From JAGXLC01 sp964461045 (lineage in GTDB: Bacteria > Bacteroidota > Bacteroidia > Bacteroidales > UBA12077), in the NCBI GenBank assembly GCA_964461045.1, contig CAYWSJ010000026.1, forward strand, positions 1 through 41,117: DNA of 41,117 nucleotides, written 5' to 3'. Positions 34,287-41,117 of the stretch are shown piece after piece. Numbering within the stretch: the stretch's first letter is position 1; the number at the start of each line of letters is the position of its first letter. The translations under genes and the position numbers were made by a program. The notes beneath the pieces were generated by a model. It had not been told where the DNA came from. It made no database searches and was given only the letters and a program-made list of their open reading frames with translations.

Positions 34287-34319
34287 TTGTGTATTGGTAT
34301 GTTTTTTGTTATTAATTTG
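34287..34319 (+). promoter_or_regulatory. Possible promoter of the TonB-dependent receptor gene
   Basis: TTG (34287-34289), 22 nt, then TTAATTTG (34312-34319), one base off TAnnTTTG. It would place the transcription start about 45 nt before the ATG at 34371. Confidence 0.35.
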
Positions 34320-34370
34320 CATCAAAAATTAAATGTCATTATATCCACAAATTATTAATATTTTTTTGTA

Positions 34371-36740
34371 ATGAAATTAAATGTATTCGTTGTTTTAATT
34401 TTATTGTTCAGTTCTTATGCTGCTGCTCAATCAAATACAGATAAGATTACACAAAACATTAGAGGCAAAATTATTGATAAAGATTCAAAAAGTCCTTTAC
34501 CTGGAGCTACTGTTTTAATTACCAGTGCAAAACCTGTGAAAGGTACAAGCAGTGATGCGGATGGAAAATTTCGCTTTGAAGATGTTCCGGTCGGCAGGAA
34601 AGACATAAAAGTAAGTTATGTGGGATATGGAAGCAAACAAATAAGAAATCTGATTCTTAAGTCAGGGAAAGAGCTGGTTCTTACCATTGAATTAGAGGAA
34701 AACGTTCAGAAAATAGATGAAGTAGTTGTTAAAGGTTACAGAAAAGACCAGCCCATCAATGATATGGCTAAAGTCAGTGCAAGATCATTCAGCATAGAAG
34801 AAACAGAGAAATATGCCGGTAGTTGGGGAGATCCTTCACGAATGGCACAAAATTATGCAGGTGTAATTTCAGCAGGAGACCAGAGAAATGACATTATAAT
34901 ACGCGGCAATCCACCAATAGGACTTTTGTGGAGGCTTGAAGATATGAATATTCCAAACCCTAACCATTTTGGGGCTTTAGGAGCCACAGGAGGACCAGTT
35001 AGTATTCTCAATAACAACGTACTAACCAATTCTGATTTTTTTACCGGAGCTTTTCCTGCTGAATATGGAAATGCGCTGTCAGGTGTATTTGACTTACAGA
35101 TGAGAAACGGGAATAATGAGCAAAGAGAATATGTTGGACAAATAGGATTTAATGGTTTTGAACTAGGTGCAGAGGGCCCCTTCTCTGATTCTTCCAGGGC
35201 TTCATATCTTGCAAATTACAGATATTCTACCCTTGCAGTGATGGAACATCTGGGTTTGAATACAGGTGTTGGCGCTGTTCCTCAATACCAGGACCTCTCT
35301 TTTAAAGTAAATGTCCCATTAGAGAACGGGAACCTTTCTCTTTTCGGAATAGGAGGATTGAGTTATATAGAACTGGGCAGTGGCAGAGACAGTACTGCCA
35401 ATAGCTATGATACTTATGAAGGAACGGAAACCAGGAATGGATCAGATATGGGAACCGCAGGCCTTTCATATTTACATTTCTTTGACAAAGACAGCAGGAT
35501 AAAAATAGGACTTAACTATTCTGCAAACCGGGTAACAACTACTGTTGATTCTATTGCTACGGAAAACCGTGAAGAAAAAATGTTTTTTCACGAAAACAAC
35601 ACCCAGCAAAAAATTGGTTTGTATACAAAATATGTTGATAAGATCAATGCTGCTAATATTCTGGAGATTGGAATGAACATGGAGAACTACATGATCAGTT
35701 ATGTGGATAGTTTTTATCACCAGGATTATAACAAATATGTGAAAGAACTGGATATTCAAAAAAACAATCTGATGTTATACCAGGCTTATGGTCAGTTAGA
35801 ACATCGATTTAACAATGAGCTTTCTCTGTATTCCGGGTTAAATTTTCAGTATTTCGTTTATAACCAAACCTGGTCACTGGAACCCCGCTTAAGTCTTGAG
35901 TGGGAAATTAATTCCAAACAATCCCTTAATGCTGGTTATGGATATCATTCACAACTTCAGCCTTTGTTTTTATACTTTGTACAAACCCGCACAGGTCCTG
36001 ATGAATATATTATGACAAATACAGATATGGGATTCTCAAAAAGCAACCAATGGGTGCTTGGTTATAACTACAGTTTCAATCCTAACTTAAGACTAAAAGT
36101 AGAAGGTTACTATCAGCAACAACACAATATACCTGTTACAGAATATGACAGTTATTTTTCTCTGGCAAATTATGGATCGAGTTTTCATCTGACCCGTGTG
36201 GACAGTCTTGTAAATGAAGGGACAAGTAGAAATTACGGAATAGACATTACTTTTGAAAAATTCTTTAACAAAAATTATTATTTCTTAGTAACCGCAAGTT
36301 TGTTTGATAGTAAATACCGTGGAAGTAATGATAAATTAACCAGTACGGCATTTAATAACAATTTTGTTGTGAACGCCCTTGCCGGTTATGAATTGCCATT
36401 AAGCAACAAAAGTACATTAGCCTTTAATCTGAGGATGGTGACAGCCGGAGGAAAAAGATACACCCCGATCGATCTTGAAGAATCAAAAAAGTATGATGAA
36501 CAAAGATTCATTACAGAACAGGCTTATAAAAAACAATTTAAAGACTATTTCCGGCTTGATGGAAGGATAAGTTACAAAAAAGACGGGAAAAATATTACGC
36601 AGGAATGGGCCATTGATATAACGAACATTACAGACCATAAAAATATTTTTAGCCGGAGCTACAGCCCTACAACCAATGATATTAAAACAGAATATCAGCA
36701 AAGATTTTTCCCTATGATGCTATACAGAATTAATTTCTAG
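34371..36740 (+). CDS. TonB-dependent receptor with carboxypeptidase-like domain
   Basis: A 789-residue outer-membrane receptor. Signal peptide 1-19 (ending AAAQ), carboxypeptidase-regulatory-like domain (about 28-112, IRGKIIDKDSKSPLPGATVLI), TonB box region (KIDEVVVKGY), plug (about 130-235, including QNYAGVISAGDQRNDIIIRGNPP and FFTGAFPAEYGNALSGVFDLQMRNG) and barrel to a terminal aromatic (MMLYRINF). It has no STN domain and no SusD partner, so it belongs to the stand-alone CarboxypepD_reg receptor class rather than SusC. The ligand is unknown. It ends tail-to-tail with the phosphoesterase gene, sharing a CTAG. Confidence 0.92.
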   Translation: MKLNVFVVLILLFSSYAAAQSNTDKITQNIRGKIIDKDSKSPLPGATVLITSAKPVKGTSSDADGKFRFEDVPVGRKDIKVSYVGYGSKQIRNLILKSGKELVLTIELEENVQKIDEVVVKGYRKDQPINDMAKVSARSFSIEETEKYAGSWGDPSRMAQNYAGVISAGDQRNDIIIRGNPPIGLLWRLEDMNIPNPNHFGALGATGGPVSILNNNVLTNSDFFTGAFPAEYGNALSGVFDLQMRNGNNEQREYVGQIGFNGFELGAEGPFSDSSRASYLANYRYSTLAVMEHLGLNTGVGAVPQYQDLSFKVNVPLENGNLSLFGIGGLSYIELGSGRDSTANSYDTYEGTETRNGSDMGTAGLSYLHFFDKDSRIKIGLNYSANRVTTTVDSIATENREEKMFFHENNTQQKIGLYTKYVDKINAANILEIGMNMENYMISYVDSFYHQDYNKYVKELDIQKNNLMLYQAYGQLEHRFNNELSLYSGLNFQYFVYNQTWSLEPRLSLEWEINSKQSLNAGYGYHSQLQPLFLYFVQTRTGPDEYIMTNTDMGFSKSNQWVLGYNYSFNPNLRLKVEGYYQQQHNIPVTEYDSYFSLANYGSSFHLTRVDSLVNEGTSRNYGIDITFEKFFNKNYYFLVTASLFDSKYRGSNDKLTSTAFNNNFVVNALAGYELPLSNKSTLAFNLRMVTAGGKRYTPIDLEESKKYDEQRFITEQAYKKQFKDYFRLDGRISYKKDGKNITQEWAIDITNITDHKNIFSRSYSPTTNDIKTEYQQRFFPMMLYRINF

Positions 36741-37591
36741 ATTATCCTACGCTGGGCATTGGCAAGATCTTCAAGGTAAAATTCGACCAATGCCAGTTTA
36801 TTTTTATCAAAAGCAGCAGTAAAAGCATAAGTATGTTTAATCTGTTCCTGCCATCTGCCGGTAATAGAACATGCTTCATGAACGTGTCCATGAAGGGTTA
36901 ACAGGGGCTGACGTTCCTCAATGAATCTTTTGATCGCGATGCTTCCGACATGAACATCCAGTGGAACATAATCGATCATCTGACCATCCAGAGCAGCCCT
37001 GTCTAAAGCTGTTTGATAAGGAGGAGAGTGAAACAAAAAAACAGAACTGGACAAATCTTCCTCTCCTGTAAGTTGATTTAAATCGATTTGTATATTCGAA
37101 TACTCCAGATCATAGTCTGGTTCAACAGTTCGCGTTCCCTGCATTGGATGAGTACACCCCGGATCAACAAACCTTGAAACATCATACTTTTCCCAGTCTT
37201 TCAACCCAAAAGGTGTTGGTGGAATAAATGAGTAACCGTAAAAAGAGAAAGATTCATATTCAATACGTTTGTCATGTATGTATTGCCATATTCCAAATTC
37301 TTCTTCTATCTCTTTCATTGCCTTCTCATTAACTCGCAGATCATCATTCCCAAGGATCACATAAACCTGTGGATAGTCACTTTTCATTCTTTTTTTTCTT
37401 GAAAAAAGTTCAGGTACAAGAAAGTCATATAAAAAATCATCTTTATCCTGACGATCACAACAAAACCCCTGTGGAAACAAATCGCCCCCCAAGAAGACTA
37501 TATCAGGTTGCTGACTATCAATTTCATTAAAAAGAGCTTTGTATCTTTCTTTTTTCCCATGTAAATCGGCAACAAAAAAGCAAAAAGTCAT
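36737..37591 (-). CDS. Calcineurin-like metallophosphoesterase
   Basis: A 284-residue predicted phosphoesterase with the full two-metal motif series: DLH (9-11, VADLHG), GGD (35-37), GNDD (81-84, normally GNHD), His in LFHSPPY and GHVHEA near the C-terminus. Asp in place of His at GNDD occurs in some calcineurin-like subfamilies, but the usual catalytic His is changed, so specificity may be unusual. It lies 6 nt after the nucleotidyltransferase gene, so the two are co-transcribed. The substrate is unknown; a nucleotide or nucleotidylated product is a context guess. Its stop overlaps the convergent receptor stop. Confidence 0.85.
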   Translation of the reverse strand: MTFCFFVADLHGKKERYKALFNEIDSQQPDIVFLGGDLFPQGFCCDRQDKDDFLYDFLVPELFSRKKRMKSDYPQVYVILGNDDLRVNEKAMKEIEEEFGIWQYIHDKRIEYESFSFYGYSFIPPTPFGLKDWEKYDVSRFVDPGCTHPMQGTRTVEPDYDLEYSNIQIDLNQLTGEEDLSSSVFLFHSPPYQTALDRAALDGQMIDYVPLDVHVGSIAIKRFIEERQPLLTLHGHVHEACSITGRWQEQIKHTYAFTAAFDKNKLALVEFYLEDLANAQRRII

Positions 37592-37597
37592 AGAAAA

Positions 37598-38440
37598 CTA
37601 TTTTTTCTGTTTCATAAGCCATGCTGAATTATTATGACTTCCAATCATTGAAGCATAACTGTCTTTATTCCTGAAATCATCTTCATCAATATAATGCGCA
37701 TCAATTAAACCTTCTTCTATATAGTAACCGGTTTTTTCGTAGTTCATTTCGCTTAAAGCAAAGCTCCACCCCTGAATCCATTCCTTAAGTCGCTCATTAC
37801 ATGAATGATGCCTGGAGTTCACATGTAATATTAAGTCCAGATCACTTGAAGGTCCTGCAGTAGCATCTTTTGTACTACCTATTAAATAAACAGCCTGGAC
37901 TCCATATTCATTAAAATCGAGTTTATTCACAATTTTTTCTGCCATCATCTTTCGCCATTTCCAGTGTTCGTCTGAAGCAGAAGATAATATTTTCAGACCC
38001 TCAGATGCTTCAGTATTTGTATCCAGGTACGATAAAGTATTTTTTAATCTTCGGCTAAAAATAAAGAGACCAATTTGTTCTGAAATAGCATTAAGTAACT
38101 GTTGTTCTTCGGGAAGAAAAGGATTCTTATTATTTTCAATTTTGCGAACTGAATCAGAATAAAAAACTTCAATCATCCCACTATAGTTATGATCAACAAG
38201 AATCTGGGATTTTTGATAAAAAGGGGTTTCATGAAATTCTGAAGTAGTAAAAACATCCTCTTCAAAATTCAAACGAACCATGCAAATTCCGGGATATTGA
38301 TATCCATCCGGAATGACCCTGATAATCTCTTTGAACATGTCGTGGAGTTCAGATTCATTGTTTTTTAGAATCTCATTCACCTCATACAGGCATTCGAGTT
38401 CTTTCTTCCGTTCACGAAGTTGTTGAAATTCCTTATACAT
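37598..38440 (-). CDS. GAF-like sensor fused to a nucleotidyltransferase domain
   Basis: A 280-residue protein. Residues about 12-130 resemble a GAF-type domain: an opening helix LECLYEVNEILKNN, a VFYSDSVRKIENNKNPFLPEEQQLLNAISEQIGLFI end typical of GAF domains. After a linker, residues about 160-260 carry a Pol-beta-type nucleotidyltransferase with GS (188-189), DLD (200-202) and a third acidic residue Asp247 in LIDAHYI, so the active site looks intact. Such domains transfer NMP to proteins, drugs or RNA; the target is unknown. It sits 18 nt after the ABC-F gene and 6 nt before the phosphoesterase, implying one transcript. It may sense a small ligand and modify a partner. Confidence 0.75.
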   Translation of the reverse strand: MYKEFQQLRERKKELECLYEVNEILKNNESELHDMFKEIIRVIPDGYQYPGICMVRLNFEEDVFTTSEFHETPFYQKSQILVDHNYSGMIEVFYSDSVRKIENNKNPFLPEEQQLLNAISEQIGLFIFSRRLKNTLSYLDTNTEASEGLKILSSASDEHWKWRKMMAEKIVNKLDFNEYGVQAVYLIGSTKDATAGPSSDLDLILHVNSRHHSCNERLKEWIQGWSFALSEMNYEKTGYYIEEGLIDAHYIDEDDFRNKDSYASMIGSHNNSAWLMKQKK

Positions 38441-38458
38441 TAACGACCCTCAATTAAA

Positions 38459-40330
38459 TTATTCATTGCCTTCAATCTTCTCGCTCAGTTCCATCCAGCG
38501 TTCAGTTTTCTGGTCAATTTCTTTCATTAGAACACCTATTTTATTAGATTTTTCAACCAATTCATCATTTGAAAGATTCCCAGTGCTTACCTTTTTCTCA
38601 ATTTCATTTTTTTCAGCTTCGAGTTCACTAATTTCTTTCTCCAGCTCTTTAAACTCCATCTTTTCTTTGTATGAAACAGATTTCTTCTTTGCCTTCTTAG
38701 ATTTATCTTTAGGTTTAAATTCTTTTTGTGCTTTCAGATTCGTCTCATAGGCCTCTCGTATTTTCTCCCTGTACTGCGAATAATTACCAGGAAAATCCTT
38801 AATTTTTCCCTCTTCCTGAAAAACAAATGTATGATCCACAATTTGATCCATAAAATAACGATCATGGGAAACGATCACGACACAGCCCTTAAACCCGGAT
38901 AAATATTGTTCCAGTACATTGAGTGTCATGATATCCAAATCATTGGTAGGTTCGTCAAGCAGGAGGAAGTTAGGCTGTTGCATTAAAACAGTCAGAAGAT
39001 AAAGCCTTCTCTTTTCGCCCCCGCTTAACTTTTCCACCTTCATATAATGTTTGTTGCTGTCAAATAGAAAATACAGCAAAAATTGTTTGGCAGAAAAAAC
39101 TCTTCCGTCTCCTAAATCTACTACATCAGCAACTTTTTTTACCGTATCAATAACAGTCTGTTCTTCATCAAACTGAATTCCCTGTTGACGATAGTAACCT
39201 ACTTTCACAGTCTCTCCTGCTTCAATTTCTCCCTTATCCGGATTTAATGAACCGGCCAAAATATTTAACAAAGTGGTCTTTCCACATCCATTGGGTCCGA
39301 CAATTCCTACTTTTTCAAATCTACCAAACTTATAACTAAAGTTTTTAACGAGAGTTTTATTTTCTAATGTTTTTGAAACCCCCTTCAGATTAATAATTTT
39401 TTTACCCAATCGTTTGGCTTCAAAATCGACTTTAAAATCATCTTTCCCGGTTTTCCCGGATGCTTCTTCTTTTAATTTGTAATAATTATCCACTCTGTAT
39501 TTTGCCTTTGTCCCTCTTGCCTTTGGAGCGCGCTTCACCCAATCTTCCTCTTTTCGCAGCTGGTTTTTTGCTTTTTCTACCCTGGCTTCCTGTTCATTAA
39601 TTCTTTCTTCTCTTTTTTGAAGAAAATAAGAATAATTTCCTTTATACCGGTATACAGTTGAATTATCAATTTCAATTATTTCATTACAAACACGATCAAG
39701 AAAATAGCGGTCGTGAGTAACCATAAACAGGGTTAACCTGGTATTTTTCAGGTAATCTTCAAGCCATTCAACCATAGTTAAATCAAGATGGTTTGTAGGC
39801 TCATCAAGTATTAAGAAATCAGGCTCATGAATAAGAACATTCGCCAGTGCAACACGCTTTTTTTCACCGCCGGAAAGATCTCCTGCTTTCCGGTTAAAAT
39901 CATTAATTTTAAGTTTAGACAGAATCTGTTTAGCCTTTACATCATAATCCCAGGCCTTTGCCTGGTCCATATTTTCGATTGCTTCAGCAAGTTTATTTTC
40001 TTCCCCCGAATTCAGGGCAAACTCATATTTTTGTATGGCCCGGGCTACTTTGTCTGAAGATTTAAAAACATACTCAAGAATAGTTATATCATTAGGAATA
40101 TTAGGTTCCTGAGGTAAATAAGCTAACTGAATATCATTTTTATAAGTAATCTCTCCATAATCCTGTTCTTCAAAACCTGAAATTATGCGTAATAAAGTGG
40201 TTTTTCCTGTTCCGTTTTTAGCTACAAGAGCAACTTTCTGATCTTTCAATATACTAAATGAAATATCTTCAAATAATTGTAAATCTCCATAAGCTTTTGA
40301 TATCCCTTCAACTTGCAAATAACTTACCAT
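38459..40330 (-). CDS. ABC-F ATPase, Uup type
   Basis: A 623-residue soluble protein with two ABC domains and no membrane segments. Domain 1 has Walker A AKNGTGKTT (36-44, first Gly replaced by Ala), signature LSGGEKKR and Walker B LILDEPTNHLDL. A linker follows (about 240-300, KREERINEQEARVEKAK), then domain 2 with GPNGCGKTT, LSGGEKRR and LLLDEPTNDLDI. A charged coiled-coil C-terminal part (about 530-620) matches Uup, which acts on ribosomes or DNA junctions. Upstream is a -7 element (40359-40366). It heads a likely three-gene transcript with the nucleotidyltransferase and phosphoesterase. Confidence 0.93.
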   Translation of the reverse strand: MVSYLQVEGISKAYGDLQLFEDISFSILKDQKVALVAKNGTGKTTLLRIISGFEEQDYGEITYKNDIQLAYLPQEPNIPNDITILEYVFKSSDKVARAIQKYEFALNSGEENKLAEAIENMDQAKAWDYDVKAKQILSKLKINDFNRKAGDLSGGEKKRVALANVLIHEPDFLILDEPTNHLDLTMVEWLEDYLKNTRLTLFMVTHDRYFLDRVCNEIIEIDNSTVYRYKGNYSYFLQKREERINEQEARVEKAKNQLRKEEDWVKRAPKARGTKAKYRVDNYYKLKEEASGKTGKDDFKVDFEAKRLGKKIINLKGVSKTLENKTLVKNFSYKFGRFEKVGIVGPNGCGKTTLLNILAGSLNPDKGEIEAGETVKVGYYRQQGIQFDEEQTVIDTVKKVADVVDLGDGRVFSAKQFLLYFLFDSNKHYMKVEKLSGGEKRRLYLLTVLMQQPNFLLLDEPTNDLDIMTLNVLEQYLSGFKGCVVIVSHDRYFMDQIVDHTFVFQEEGKIKDFPGNYSQYREKIREAYETNLKAQKEFKPKDKSKKAKKKSVSYKEKMEFKELEKEISELEAEKNEIEKKVSTGNLSNDELVEKSNKIGVLMKEIDQKTERWMELSEKIEGNE

Positions 40331-40358
40331 TTCAATTCTTCTTTCAGATTTCAGTATA

Positions 40359-40366
40359 CAAATTTA
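40359..40366 (-). promoter_or_regulatory. -7 element of the ABC-F gene
   Basis: TAAATTTG on the minus strand matches TAnnTTTG and lies 28 nt before the ATG at 40330. A good -33 element was not seen. Confidence 0.4.
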
Positions 40367-40491
40367 ATAATAGAAATTGTCATAAAGTTCATTTACAGCT
40401 TCTTTAATTCAAAAACTATAAAGATGACTTTCACAAAACAAAACAAACAGTTCTTTTTCAGCAATTTAGTGCATATTTATGAAACAAAAAA

Positions 40492-40515
40492 ACCTGCAAT
40501 AAAAAAATTGCAGGT
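40492..40515 (-). terminator. Terminator of the tRNA gene
   Basis: ACCTGCAAT (40492-40500) and ATTGCAGGT (40507-40515) form a 9-bp stem; on the minus strand a run of seven T follows. It lies 12 nt after the tRNA 3' end. Confidence 0.9.
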
Positions 40516-40527
40516 CTTCTATCTGTC

Positions 40528-40604
40528 TGGTAGCGAGAGTGAGACTTGAACTCACGACCTCAGCATTATGAATGCTGCGCTCTAACCACCTGAGCTATCT
40601 CGCC
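40528..40604 (-). tRNA. tRNA with CAT anticodon (elongator tRNA-Met most likely)
   Basis: A 77-nt cloverleaf on the minus strand with encoded CCA. Acceptor GGCGAGA pairs with TCTCGCT (first pair G-U), D arm GCTC/GAGC, anticodon stem CAGCA/TGCTG with loop TTCATAA, T arm GTGAG/CTCAC with loop TTCAAGT. It lacks the GGG/CCC anticodon stem and 1-72 mismatch of an initiator. The CAT anticodon could also belong to tRNA-Ile2 (lysidine-modified); the D-loop AGGTGGTTA does not separate the two for me. Confidence 0.92.
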
Positions 40605-40618
40605 AGATTTTGAATGTG

Positions 40619-40626
40619 CAAATATA
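40619..40626 (-). promoter_or_regulatory. -7 element of the tRNA gene
   Basis: TATATTTG on the minus strand is a full match to TAnnTTTG and ends 14 nt before the tRNA 5' end, a fitting distance for a stable RNA promoter. The -33 part is not evident. Confidence 0.45.
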
Positions 40627-40709
40627 ATATTTTATTGAAATAATTATAAAATTTTAGCAAGAATTTTATATATTGCAAAAAGATAACCCATTAGAAAAGA
40701 AAAATTGCT

Positions 40710-41090
40710 ATGAAAAATAAAGTTCAGATGGAATATTCGTTAAATGTCTCTCCTCAAATTCTATTTACAAGATTAAGCACCCCGAGTGGTTTGGCAGAAT
40801 GGTTTGCCGATGATATTAATGTTTGGGACAACTATTATACTTTTATATGGAGTGGAACTGAACAAAAAGCAGAAATGTTGCATAAAAAGAAAAACAAGTA
40901 TATTCGGTTCAAATGGGTAAACGATGAAGATGCTGATAGTTTTTTTGAATTTCGTATTCACCAGGATGAGCTTACCGGTGATGTTGCATTGATAATTACA
41001 GATTTTGCAGATGACGGGGAAAAAGAGGATATTCAAGAACTTTGGAATACCCAAATAACCGATCTGAAAAATGCCCTGGGAGCAAATTAA
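40710..41090 (+). CDS. START-like domain protein (AHSA1/START_2 type)
   Basis: A 126-residue single-domain protein with the helix-grip pattern seen in small Bacteroidota START-like proteins: an N-terminal strand MEYSLNVSPQILFTRLSTPSGLAEWFADDI, then FIWSGTEQKAEM, IRFKWV and a C-terminal helix ELWNTQITDLKNAL. The fold binds hydrophobic ligands in a central cavity, but no function is established for this group. There is no signal peptide, so it is cytosolic. It starts at ATG 40710 and is complete in the window; nothing is seen after it to 41117. Confidence 0.85.
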   Translation: MKNKVQMEYSLNVSPQILFTRLSTPSGLAEWFADDINVWDNYYTFIWSGTEQKAEMLHKKKNKYIRFKWVNDEDADSFFEFRIHQDELTGDVALIITDFADDGEKEDIQELWNTQITDLKNALGAN

Positions 41091-41117
41091 TCCCTCTGTT
41101 TCCTGACTATAAACCTC

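Noticed and set aside
40528..40604. Initiator tRNA-fMet
   Set aside because: There is no GGG/CCC anticodon stem and no 1-72 mismatch; elongator Met (or Ile2) fits better.
1..41117. CRISPR array, insertion sequence, prophage or integrase
   Set aside because: No regularly spaced direct repeats with spacers, and no transposase, integrase or phage structural gene were seen on either strand.

Overview
The window looks like chromosomal DNA of an AT-rich Bacteroidota. Supporting signs are three proteins with C-terminal type IX secretion (T9SS) sorting domains, a SusC/SusD pair, TonB-dependent receptors with carboxypeptidase-like plug extensions, a Bacteroidota-type ECF sigma factor and FecR anti-sigma, a very long LepB, and promoters of the TTTG-N20-TAnnTTTG kind. 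A marine or sediment member of Bacteroidales/Marinilabiliales is my guess; the sequence does not settle it.

Layout. 1-962 is non-coding and packed with REP-like palindromes and hexamer repeats. 963-5628 (minus) holds a DUF5916 outer-membrane-type protein, release factor 3 and a cold-shock protein. 5784-22142 (minus) is the main accessory region: ten co-directional, closely spaced genes (fecR, susC, susD, PKD lipoprotein, 1024-aa T9SS surface protein, T9SS cyanophycinase, iadA, ECF sigma, lipoprotein cyanophycinase, YfcC-type permease). 22253-24747 holds an MBL-fold hydrolase, a BASS-family permease and an RsmI-like methyltransferase. 25072-27852 is a large T9SS beta-propeller/Ig protein. 27905-34091 (minus) is housekeeping: WbqC-like, lepB-dapB, and thrS-infC-rpmI-rplT. 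34371-36740 is a TonB-dependent receptor. 36737-40330 (minus) is ABC-F, a GAF-like/nucleotidyltransferase and a metallophosphoesterase. The window ends with a tRNA(CAT) and a START-like protein.

The most interesting reading is that 5784-22142 is a SusCD-type utilisation locus for a polymer of beta-aspartyl peptides, most simply cyanophycin (poly-Asp with Arg side chains), rather than for a glycan. In this model a T9SS-secreted cyanophycinase cuts the polymer outside the cell, SusCD takes up the products, and a second, lipid-anchored cyanophycinase finishes long products. The YfcC-like carrier moves dipeptides or amino acids across the inner membrane, and cytosolic IadA splits beta-Asp-Arg into Asp and Arg. 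The SusC has an N-terminal STN domain, which fits trans-envelope signalling to FecR. The only ECF sigma gene present lies about 12 kb downstream inside the same gene run, not next to fecR. No cyanophycin synthetase is present, so the locus looks purely catabolic.

Other points of note: infC appears to start at AUA behind a strong Shine-Dalgarno; a nested 49-nt RNA structure lies between rpmI and rplT; iadA has Glu where the E. coli enzyme has its carbamylated Lys; and the sigma factor ends in a hydrophobic tail.
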